Below, piece by piece: positions 1 to 5,354 of a DNA stretch of 6,705 nucleotides. The stretch is from Acidobacteriota bacterium (GTDB lineage Bacteria; Acidobacteriota; UBA6911), in the NCBI GenBank assembly GCA_017860075.1, contig JAFNAH010000074.1, forward strand, positions 1-6,705, written 5' to 3'. The position numbers and the translations under genes are program-made. Within the stretch, counting starts at the first letter, position 1. Each line of letters begins with the position of its first letter. The notes below the pieces were generated by a model. It was not told where the DNA came from. It did no database searches and saw nothing but the letters and a program-made list of their open reading frames with translations.

Positions 1-316
1 CGGTATCCGAGGTGCCTCGGAAATACACGCCCTGAGATTCCAGTTGCCGGCGCAACTCACGGTAGTTGTATATCTCGCCATTGAAGGCAATCACATATCG
101 GCCGTCAGCGGAGATCATCGGCTGATGCCCGGTGCTTGTCAGATCTATGATCGCCAAACGCCTGAATCCGAGGGCGATTCCGGCTCTCTCGTCCAGCCAG
201 AAACCGCAACCGTCGGGGCCGCGGTGGGCAAGCGTCTGAGTCATTGACTCCAGCTCCACCCGCGCCGTGTCAGCGTTCAGTCCTTCGGGGATGTAAAAGC
301 CTGTGATGCCGCACAT
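1..316 (-). CDS. AsnB-type glutamine-dependent amidotransferase, N-terminal part (runs off left edge)
   Basis: Reading the minus strand from the ATG at 316-314 gives 105 residues, open to the window edge. The start is Met-Cys-Gly-Ile, so Cys2 is the N-terminal nucleophile of a class II (Ntn) glutaminase once Met is removed. Further family motifs follow: HRGPDG at residues 31-36, RRLAIIDL at 52-59, GHQPM at 63-67, FNGEIYNYREL at 78-88, and TSDT at 102-105 where the family has T-S-D-T-E. This domain releases ammonia from glutamine and channels it to a C-terminal ATP-dependent synthetase domain, which lies outside the window. The family is asparagine synthetase B, but copies in polysaccharide loci (WbpS-like) often act on sugar acids, so I give no symbol. 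The start is fixed by the obligatory Cys2; no clear Shine-Dalgarno is seen. It follows the WbpL-like gene on the same strand after 306 bp, so it may have its own promoter. Confidence 0.95.
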   Translation of the reverse strand, partial: MCGITGFYIPEGLNADTARVELESMTQTLAHRGPDGCGFWLDERAGIALGFRRLAIIDLTSTGHQPMISADGRYVIAFNGEIYNYRELRRQLESQGVYFRGTSDT

Positions 317-345
317 TACGGTTGCCGGAACCGAGGTCCGTCACT

Positions 346-357
346 CTGACCGGTCAG
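346..357. promoter_or_regulatory. 12-bp perfect palindrome upstream of AsnB-like start
   Basis: The bases CTGACCGGTCAG read the same on both strands and end 29 bp before the AsnB-like ATG. Having no loop, it would suit a dimeric DNA-binding protein rather than an RNA hairpin. About one or two palindromes of this length are expected by chance in a window this size, so only the position argues for function. Confidence 0.2.
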
Positions 358-503
358 CATTTCTAGCTCTGGGGGCGCCGGAACGTCACACAAAATCCAC
401 TCCTGCATCTGTACTTGGCGCCACCTGTCATGAGAAGAGGGCACGCTCGAGCACCACCATGGTGAGCATTGTACAGGATTATCGCAAGGTCTGTACCGCA
501 CCT

Positions 504-532
504 TTGAACGAGAGCAGGGCTTTCTCGTTCAA
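504..532 (-). terminator. perfect 10-bp stem-loop, possible terminator after the WbpL-like gene
   Basis: The arms TTGAACGAGA (504-513) and TCTCGTTCAA (523-532) are exact reverse complements around a 9-base loop (514-522). The structure lies 91 bp past the stop of the WbpL-like gene and about 190 bp before the AsnB-like start, both on the minus strand. No run of T follows the stem on either strand, so it is not a textbook intrinsic terminator. It may instead be a Rho-independent structure without U-tract, an RNA 3'-end stabiliser or an operator. The inverted repeat is certain; its role is inferred. Confidence 0.4.
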
Positions 533-622
533 CCGTCGCTAATCAGCGTCCTGGAGATCCAAGAAACCGGGGCTGAGATCGGATAGCACCGGGTTACGTC
601 TCCGCAGGGCTGCGGTGGGCGA

Positions 623-1738
623 TCAGTCCCCGCGTGTGCTCCTATCACGCGCCTGGTCCCTGCTGGCCCCCGTGTCCTGGGCCTTCGCCCGCGTACGGGA
701 CGCGGCCTGATGCTCGGCACCCTTCACGAGAATCCACAGCGAGGCCGCGAGCAGGGCGACTGCGGCAAAACAGGAGAAACTATCCGCCGCCACGTGGCGC
801 GTCCATAGGGCAGCCGGCAGGCTGCCGGCGAGGGCGAGGCCGATGTAAAGAATGGTCACCCGCTGGTGGCTCCATCCGGAGATCACGAGCCGCTGATAGA
901 GGTGTGAACGGTGGGCTTCAAAGACATTTTCCCGCCGGAACAGACGGCGCACGAACGTGAAGGCGGTATCGAAGACAAACGGCCACACAAACAGGAATCC
1001 GACGACCGGAGCCCCGCCTTCAACAACATCAGAAGCCCGCGACTCGTAGATGAGCGGGAGCACCGCAAGCGTGTAACCGATGAAGGCACTCCCGACGTCA
1101 CCCATGAAAATGCTCGCCGGAGGCCAATTGTGCAGGAGGAAGCCGAGGCTGGTCGCGGCCAGGAGGAGACTCAGGCAGTCCAGCGGGAAACAACTCCCCC
1201 GGCAGGTGAACCACCACGCCAGTCCAGCCACCAGGGCTTGCCCGCCTGCAATACCATCGATGCCATCCATGAAGTTGTAGGCGTTGGTCAGCCCTACGAT
1301 CCATATTGCGGTTATGATCGCGCCCCACGCCCCGATTCGCACGGCGCCGAAAAAGGGGAGAGTGATCGTCGACCAGTAGGTGATACCGGCAATCGCGGCG
1401 GCGCTTGCCGTGGCGTGGACTGCGAAACGTACCCACCGCGGTACGCGGTGGAGGTCATCCAGCCAGCTGACAGAAGCTATCAGGAGCCCGCCTATGCCAT
1501 AGATCAGGAAGGTACGCCCCCCCTCCCCTCCCTCAATGCCCGCACATACCGCTCCCAGGAGCAGGGTTACGGCCACGATCACCAACCCGCCGCCGCGAGG
1601 GGTGGGCAACGTGTGCGAACTCCGCTCGTTAGGCAGATCGAGGATCTGGAATCGCTCGGCCCAGCGCCGGAAAAAACTGACACCGGCCCAGGTTAGAACC
1701 GAGGCCAGGAAGCTGGAACCCAGGATAAGCGCCGTCAT
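623..1738 (-). CDS. WbpL/WecA-family polyprenyl-phosphate N-acetylhexosamine-1-phosphate transferase
   Basis: This inner-membrane enzyme of the MraY/WecA (PNPT, GT4-like) family moves an amino-sugar 1-phosphate from its UDP form to undecaprenyl phosphate, the first step in building a lipid-linked glycan. The 371-residue product has about eleven hydrophobic segments. Visible motifs are LPNERSSH (35-42) with PTPRGGG (45-51), the Asp pair D94-D95, NAYNFMDGIDGIAGG (152-166), FMGDVGS (211-217) and EAHRSHLYQRL (274-284). The RSSH..PTPRGGG start and the HRSHLYQR loop match WbpL-type enzymes, which use 6-deoxy amino sugars such as UDP-FucNAc or UDP-QuiNAc, more than WecA itself. The frame stays open to an ATG at 1888, but I chose 1738 because it leaves a first helix and about 34 residues before the LPNERSSH motif, as in WbpL; neither start has a strong ribosome site. 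It diverges from the WbpM-like gene, its expected precursor supplier. The exact sugar is unproven. Confidence 0.93.
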   Translation of the reverse strand: MTALILGSSFLASVLTWAGVSFFRRWAERFQILDLPNERSSHTLPTPRGGGLVIVAVTLLLGAVCAGIEGGEGGRTFLIYGIGGLLIASVSWLDDLHRVPRWVRFAVHATASAAAIAGITYWSTITLPFFGAVRIGAWGAIITAIWIVGLTNAYNFMDGIDGIAGGQALVAGLAWWFTCRGSCFPLDCLSLLLAATSLGFLLHNWPPASIFMGDVGSAFIGYTLAVLPLIYESRASDVVEGGAPVVGFLFVWPFVFDTAFTFVRRLFRRENVFEAHRSHLYQRLVISGWSHQRVTILYIGLALAGSLPAALWTRHVAADSFSCFAAVALLAASLWILVKGAEHQAASRTRAKAQDTGASRDQARDRSTRGD

Positions 1739-1843
1739 AATGGGGCGGCCTGCGGGTGTTGGGCAGGCAAACGCCGCTATCTTAATCCATGCGGGCGGCA
1801 GAAGTCCTGTGAATATATAAAGGGTTAGTGCAAACCGGCTTAG

Positions 1844-1874
1844 CACGACCTGTTCGTGAATGAGCAGGCACGAA
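1844..1874. promoter_or_regulatory. operator-like dyad with three CACGA half-sites
   Basis: CACGA (1844-1848), five bases, then TCGTG (1854-1858) form a 15-bp dyad. A third half-site, CACGAA (1869-1874), pairs exactly with TTCGTG (1853-1858) across ten bases. The group lies upstream of the AT-rich -10-like patch of the WbpL-like gene, 106-136 bp before its ATG. This is the arrangement of a repressor or activator site, but no binding protein is identified. Confidence 0.25.
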
Positions 1875-1900
1875 GCATTTGCGGACACGGGAAAACGCTG

Positions 1901-1938
1901 GCGGATCGAACGATCATTCTCGATCGGCGTCTATCCGC
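1901..1938. promoter_or_regulatory. compound inverted repeat with GATC half-sites in the divergent region
   Basis: Outer arms GCGGAT (1901-1906) and ATCCGC (1933-1938) flank inner arms CGATC (1911-1915) and GATCG (1922-1926), giving an interrupted stem-loop. GATC occurs at 1904, 1912 and 1922, the last two exactly 10 bp apart, about one helical turn. It sits roughly midway between the two divergent genes, so it could be a shared operator or curvature element. The symmetry is visible; the function is a guess. Confidence 0.3.
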
Positions 1939-2060
1939 GTTCATCGTCTCCTGAAGCCCATACTCACCGGTGCTTCATGAATTGTCCGGGCTGGAATGCC
2001 TGCGTCGGGTGCTGCCTCACCTGATGCGCCGCCGGCTCTTTCCCGCTGCCGCTTTTGCAC

Positions 2061-2089
2061 TTGTCAGACGCAGGTCGAGGGGCGAGAAT
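2061..2089 (+). promoter_or_regulatory. weak sigma-70-like promoter candidate for WbpM-like gene
   Basis: TTGTCA (2061-2066) matches five of six bases of the -35 consensus, and GAGAAT (2084-2089), 17 bp later, matches four of six of the -10. Transcription would start near 2096 and leave a leader of roughly 90 bases. A second candidate, TTGTCA (2142-2147) with TCTAAG (2166-2171) at 18-bp spacing, would start only about ten bases before the ATG at 2189. Which is used, if either, cannot be told from the sequence. Confidence 0.22.
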
Positions 2090-2188
2090 ATCTCGATTGC
2101 ACTCGGGTTGCATCTCTATCGCGGATCTCAGGCGCCGGGTGTTGTCACTTTATCTCGGCCGCACCTCTAAGGGTCCGGCTGCGACGGA

Positions 2189-4186
2189 ATGATCACAGTC
2201 CCTCTCCTGAGCCTTGCTCTATTTGGCATGATTATGGGAACCGAAGGCGGGTGGCATCGAGGCTCCGGAGCACTTGCTCAGGCGCACTTCCTGTACCATC
2301 GCAAGTACGCGATCGCACTTTTCCAGGCCGCGCTGCTGACAGTCACGTACTACTGCAGCTTCCTTCTCCGTTTCGATTTCAAGCTGATTGATCCATACCG
2401 CACAACCTGCATGGTGACGTTGCCCCTCATCCTGCTGATCAAGCTGCCCGTCTTCTATTACTTCGGCCTCTTCAGCGGATGGTGGAGATATGTCGGGATG
2501 AGCGACCTGTTGGATATTGTCAAAGCGGCTTCGGCCAGCGCTCCTCTCGTCTGTGCTGGCGTCTACGTGCTTCACGGCTTCGGTGACTATCCCCGGTCGG
2601 TGTTCGTTATTGATCCGATTCTCACTATCTTTCTGGTCGGCGGTACGCGCTTCGCGATCCGTGCTTACTATGAAAGCGCCCGCCTTCACGTCTCGCACGC
2701 GAACACTCTCATCGTAGGCGCCGGGCGTGCGGGGAGCGCGGTGGTGAGGGAGCTCAAGCAGAACGAGAAGCTTGAATATAACCCGGTGGGTTTTGTGGAT
2801 GATGATCCCAGCAAGAAGGGCCTCAGAATCCAGGGGATTCCCGTGCTGGGATCCACCGAAGAACTGCCCCGGCTCATCGCGAAACATGACGTGTCCCACA
2901 TACTGATCGCGATCCCGTCCGCGACCGGCAGGCAGATGCAGCAGATCATAGAAAGATGCAGGGAAAGTAATGTCGATTTCAGGACGCTGCCGGCACTGTC
3001 GGACATCATCGATGGCTCTGTGTCCTTCGGCAGCTTGCGGAGGGTGCGCCTGGAAGATCTTCTGGCCCGGGAGCCCGTGCATCTGGACCTGCGCATGATT
3101 CGGTCCAAGTTCGAAGGTAAATGCGTTTTCATCACGGGTGCCGGAGGCTCGATCGGATCAGAATTGGCTCGCCAGGTGGCGCGCTTCAACCCAGGGAGAC
3201 TCGTGCTTTTTGACCGCTCTGAAAGCGATCTTTTCAAGATCGACCTGGAACTTGCCGGCGGTACTGCCAAGGCGGACCGCATTCCGGTTGTCGGAGACAT
3301 TCTTGACGTGAACCGGCTGCGTGAGGTGTTTCAGGCTCACAGGCCCCAGTCGGTCTTTCACGCAGCCGCATTCAAGCATGTCCCGATGATGGAGAACAAC
3401 TGCTTCCAGGCGGTAACTAACAATGTCTTCGGCACATACAACGTCGCCCTGATCGCTAAGGACAGCGGCGTCGAGGATTTCGTGATGATCTCCTCGGACA
3501 AGGCGGTCAATCCAGGCAACATAATGGGGGTGACCAAACGCGTTGCGGAACTCCTGATCCTTGGCCTCCAGCGCGATACGACCCGGTTCGTATCGGTGCG
3601 CTTCGGCAACGTTCTGGGAAGCAAAGGAAGTGTCATCCCCATCTTCGAGCAGCAGATAGCCAATCGAAAGCCGATCACGATTACTCATCCCGAGGCCCGA
3701 CGCTATTTCATGACCATCCCGGAAGCCGCCCAGCTTGTGCTCCAGGCATCCACTATGGGCGAAGGCGGCGAAGTCTTCGTTCTGGACATGGGCGAGCCGG
3801 TGAAGGTGGTAGATCTTGCACGGACTCTGATACGGCTCTCCGGGTTGGAGCCGGACAGGGACATCCCGATCGTGTTCACGGGATTGCGGCCCGGCGAAAA
3901 ACTGTTCGAGGAGCTGCAACTCGACGGGGAGGGCATCAAGCCCACTTCGCACCAGAAGATCCGCGTTCTGGACGGCGGCGAGGTGAGTTTCGAGCTGGTC
4001 GGCAAGTGGCTGGACGAGCTTACCGCTATCGTAGATTCGAGGAACGTTCACAACCTTGTGGCCAAGTTACAGGAGATTGTTCCAGAGTACACCCCCAGCA
4101 AAGAGATACTATCGCTTGCAGCAGTCGATCGCTTTGACAGGTTCGGTTCGTACGCTCGCGCTCGCACCGGGTTGAGATTCGACTAG
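2189..4186 (+). CDS. WbpM/FlaA1/PglF-family membrane UDP-GlcNAc 4,6-dehydratase
   Basis: This enzyme removes water from UDP-GlcNAc (or a related UDP-HexNAc) to give UDP-4-keto-6-deoxy-HexNAc, precursor of QuiNAc, FucNAc or bacillosamine. At 665 residues it matches the large membrane form. Four hydrophobic segments (about 41-61, 73-93, 108-128, 137-157) anchor it in the inner membrane. A first Rossmann-like domain follows with IVGAGRAG (175-182), then the catalytic extended-SDR domain with ITGAGGSIG (315-323), FDRSE (341-345), GD (369-370) and HAAAFKHVPMME (391-402). In SSDKAVNPGNIMGVTK (435-450), S436, M446 and K450 give the Ser-Met-Lys triad that replaces Ser-Tyr-Lys in this family, with D437-K438 also conserved; RPGEKLFEEL (567-576) closes the domain. 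The start is uncertain: ATGs at 2228 and 2234 would drop a hydrophobic stretch of 13-15 residues, and no candidate has a clear ribosome site. It diverges from the WbpL-like gene and is followed 117 bp later by the NagA-like gene. Confidence 0.95.
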   Translation: MITVPLLSLALFGMIMGTEGGWHRGSGALAQAHFLYHRKYAIALFQAALLTVTYYCSFLLRFDFKLIDPYRTTCMVTLPLILLIKLPVFYYFGLFSGWWRYVGMSDLLDIVKAASASAPLVCAGVYVLHGFGDYPRSVFVIDPILTIFLVGGTRFAIRAYYESARLHVSHANTLIVGAGRAGSAVVRELKQNEKLEYNPVGFVDDDPSKKGLRIQGIPVLGSTEELPRLIAKHDVSHILIAIPSATGRQMQQIIERCRESNVDFRTLPALSDIIDGSVSFGSLRRVRLEDLLAREPVHLDLRMIRSKFEGKCVFITGAGGSIGSELARQVARFNPGRLVLFDRSESDLFKIDLELAGGTAKADRIPVVGDILDVNRLREVFQAHRPQSVFHAAAFKHVPMMENNCFQAVTNNVFGTYNVALIAKDSGVEDFVMISSDKAVNPGNIMGVTKRVAELLILGLQRDTTRFVSVRFGNVLGSKGSVIPIFEQQIANRKPITITHPEARRYFMTIPEAAQLVLQASTMGEGGEVFVLDMGEPVKVVDLARTLIRLSGLEPDRDIPIVFTGLRPGEKLFEELQLDGEGIKPTSHQKIRVLDGGEVSFELVGKWLDELTAIVDSRNVHNLVAKLQEIVPEYTPSKEILSLAAVDRFDRFGSYARARTGLRFD

Positions 4187-4208
4187 TCTCCGAGGCTCTT
4201 CGTGTGTT

Positions 4209-4234
4209 CCGGCCGAGGGCCGGCTGTCGAACAG
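4209..4234 (+). other. GC-rich tandem hairpins after WbpM-like stop
   Basis: CCGGCC (4209-4214) and GGCCGG (4218-4223) pair perfectly around the 3-base loop GAG. Directly after comes a smaller stem, CTGT (4224-4227) with ACAG (4231-4234). They begin 23 bases beyond the WbpM-like stop, inside the 117-bp gap before the NagA-like gene. No T-run follows, so termination is doubtful; an attenuating or RNA-processing structure between the two genes is possible. Confidence 0.3.
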
Positions 4235-4303
4235 CGGCTGCCCCCGGTTCTGAGCGAGAGTTAAGCGCATTCCGGCTGCAATCGGGATCCGGTTTAAGAA
4301 ACG

Positions 4304-5281
4304 ATGCACCGACGCCAGATTCTCCATCGCAAGGGATTCGTCGACCTCCAGGTAAACGGCTACTTGGGGGTGGACTTCGTCTCTCCCGGTCTCGTTGCCG
4401 AGGACGTCCACAGGGTAACGCAAGCCCTCCTGGACGCCGGCACGCTGGCCTACTGCGCAACCTTGATCACGGCAGATCTTCAGATCTATGAACGCAACCT
4501 GAAGGTGATAGCGCGGACAGCCTCCGAACCGGGCGTGAAGGGGCGCCTGCTCGGGATTCATCTGGAAGGCCCGTACCTGTCCAGAGAGGATGGAGCGCGA
4601 GGCGCGCATTCGGCGGCGAAAATGCGGCGGCCGGACCCGGAAGAATTCGACCGCTTCCAGGATTGGGCCGAGGGGACGATCTCGATTCTGACGATCGCGC
4701 CCGAAGTGGATGGGGCGCTCGAACTGATTTCCCACGTTCGGCGAAGATACCCGACGGTGGTTTCGATCGGACACCACCTGGCTTCCAGGGAGACCATAGC
4801 CAGGGCTGTCGACGCAGGAGCGACACTCGTCACGCACCTCGGCAACGGTTGCCCCAACCTGCTGCCCCGGCACGACAACATCCTGATCCACCAACTCGCA
4901 AACGAGTCACTCACGATCGGGCTCGTCACGGACGGAAACCACCTGCCCGGGGACTTCGTGGTGGTCGCGCTCCGTTCCAAAGGCCCCGGCAAGGCGTTCG
5001 TCGTCTCCGACTCAGCACCGATCGCCGGGTATCCGCCCGGCGTCTATGAGACCCTGGGACACCGGGTCCGCATGACCGAGACAGGCCGGATCGAGAACCT
5101 GCATGCGCCGCATCTTGTCGGCTCGGGATGCAACATGGCCCAGTGCATGCGCTGGCTTCGATCCCTCAATATCCTTTCAGAAGATGAGCTCTGGCAGGTG
5201 GGCCTCGAGAATCCCCTTTCCATCGTAAACGCCGAGCTGACGGAGGCGCTTCTTTCAGGTGCACCGGGCGGCATCTTCTGA
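4304..5281 (+). CDS. compact NagA-like N-acetylglucosamine-6-phosphate deacetylase (barrel domain only)
   Basis: This is an amidohydrolase-superfamily protein related to NagA, which removes acetate from GlcNAc-6-phosphate in the cytoplasm. It has 325 residues against about 380 usual. It opens almost at once with GFVDLQVNGYLGVDF (11-25), the NagA motif that normally follows an N-terminal beta segment of some 45 residues. The metal and catalytic positions are present: HLEGP with E88, GHH with H157, THLGNG with H178, TDGNH with H213 and VSDSAP with D236; GSGCNM is at 273-278. The closing beta segment (LGTL..GK.ADL type) is also missing, so the beta-sandwich domain is absent on both sides. An in-frame TAA at 4295-4297, two codons before the ATG, rules out a longer N-terminus. 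The residues needed for activity remain, so this looks like a natural short subfamily, not a broken gene. The substrate could be GlcNAc-6-P or another N-acetyl sugar. The ribosome site is weak. Confidence 0.85.
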   Translation: MHRRQILHRKGFVDLQVNGYLGVDFVSPGLVAEDVHRVTQALLDAGTLAYCATLITADLQIYERNLKVIARTASEPGVKGRLLGIHLEGPYLSREDGARGAHSAAKMRRPDPEEFDRFQDWAEGTISILTIAPEVDGALELISHVRRRYPTVVSIGHHLASRETIARAVDAGATLVTHLGNGCPNLLPRHDNILIHQLANESLTIGLVTDGNHLPGDFVVVALRSKGPGKAFVVSDSAPIAGYPPGVYETLGHRVRMTETGRIENLHAPHLVGSGCNMAQCMRWLRSLNILSEDELWQVGLENPLSIVNAELTEALLSGAPGGIF

Positions 5282-5341
5282 GCCGCCGATACCGGCCTTG
5301 AGAACGAAAAACGCCGGGAACCACTGAATGCAGCAGTCAAC

Positions 5342-5347
5342 AGGGAG
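5342..5347 (+). promoter_or_regulatory. ribosome binding site deciding the SDR start
   Basis: AGGGAG lies 7 bases before the ATG at 5355, a good Shine-Dalgarno match and spacing. The in-frame ATG at 5328 has only a weaker GGGAA (5316-5320). This supports the shorter 255-residue protein. Confidence 0.55.
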
Positions 5348-5354
5348 TCCGCAA

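Larger units (their letters stand above)
317..622. other. intergenic region between WbpL-like gene and AsnB-like gene
   Basis: This 306-bp stretch separates two tandem minus-strand genes. Its short open frames show no family motif and overlap in conflicting frames, so I see no gene. It contains a perfect 10-bp hairpin (504-532), a perfect 12-bp palindrome (346-357), and two smaller palindromes at 445-452 (GCTCGAGC) and 455-464 (CACCATGGTG). On the minus strand TACAAT (around 475-470) resembles a -10 box, but no good -35 stands at the right spacing. Part of the region is probably the leader and promoter of the AsnB-like gene. Confidence 0.6.
1739..2188. other. 450-bp divergent intergenic control region
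   Basis: This region lies between the divergent WbpL-like and WbpM-like genes and should hold promoters for both. I see no convincing gene in it; the open frames through it carry no recognisable motif. On the minus side an AT-rich patch (1811-1820, TATATT on the minus strand) about 75 bp before the 1738 start could be a -10 box, though no good -35 pairs with it. Dyad elements lie at 1844-1874 and 1901-1938, and a small one at 2083-2095 (CGAGA-ATA-TCTCG). Two weak plus-strand promoter candidates are at 2061-2089 and 2142-2171. Confidence 0.55.

Noticed and set aside
303..542. Small plus-strand open frame in the gap before the WbpL-like gene
   Set aside because: It overlaps the AsnB-like start, has no ribosome site or motif, and its end overlaps the 504-532 hairpin.
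911..1696. Long plus-strand open frame (261 codons) opposite the WbpL-like gene
   Set aside because: Its translation is rich in Arg, Gly, Pro and Glu with no family motif, and it lies antisense to a clearly conserved membrane enzyme; it is a product of GC-rich codon bias.
1996..2391. Possible small gene before the WbpM-like gene
   Set aside because: It overlaps the conserved N-terminal membrane part of the dehydratase, shows no motif, and its Cys/Arg/Ser-rich content looks like out-of-frame sequence.
2219..3082. Long minus-strand open frame (287 codons) opposite the WbpM-like gene
   Set aside because: It has no recognisable motif and is fully covered by the well-conserved dehydratase on the other strand.
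3158..4051. Second long minus-strand open frame (297 codons) opposite the WbpM-like gene
   Set aside because: It shadows the catalytic SDR domain; the His/Asp-rich composition follows from the reverse complement and no domain is recognised.
4109..4894. Minus-strand open frame opposite the NagA-like gene
   Set aside because: No domain or signal is recognised, and the plus strand encodes conserved metal-site motifs across most of it.
4304..5281. NagA-like gene as a truncated pseudogene
   Set aside because: The frame is uninterrupted, metal and catalytic residues are kept, and both beta segments are cleanly missing, which fits a natural compact subfamily better than decay.
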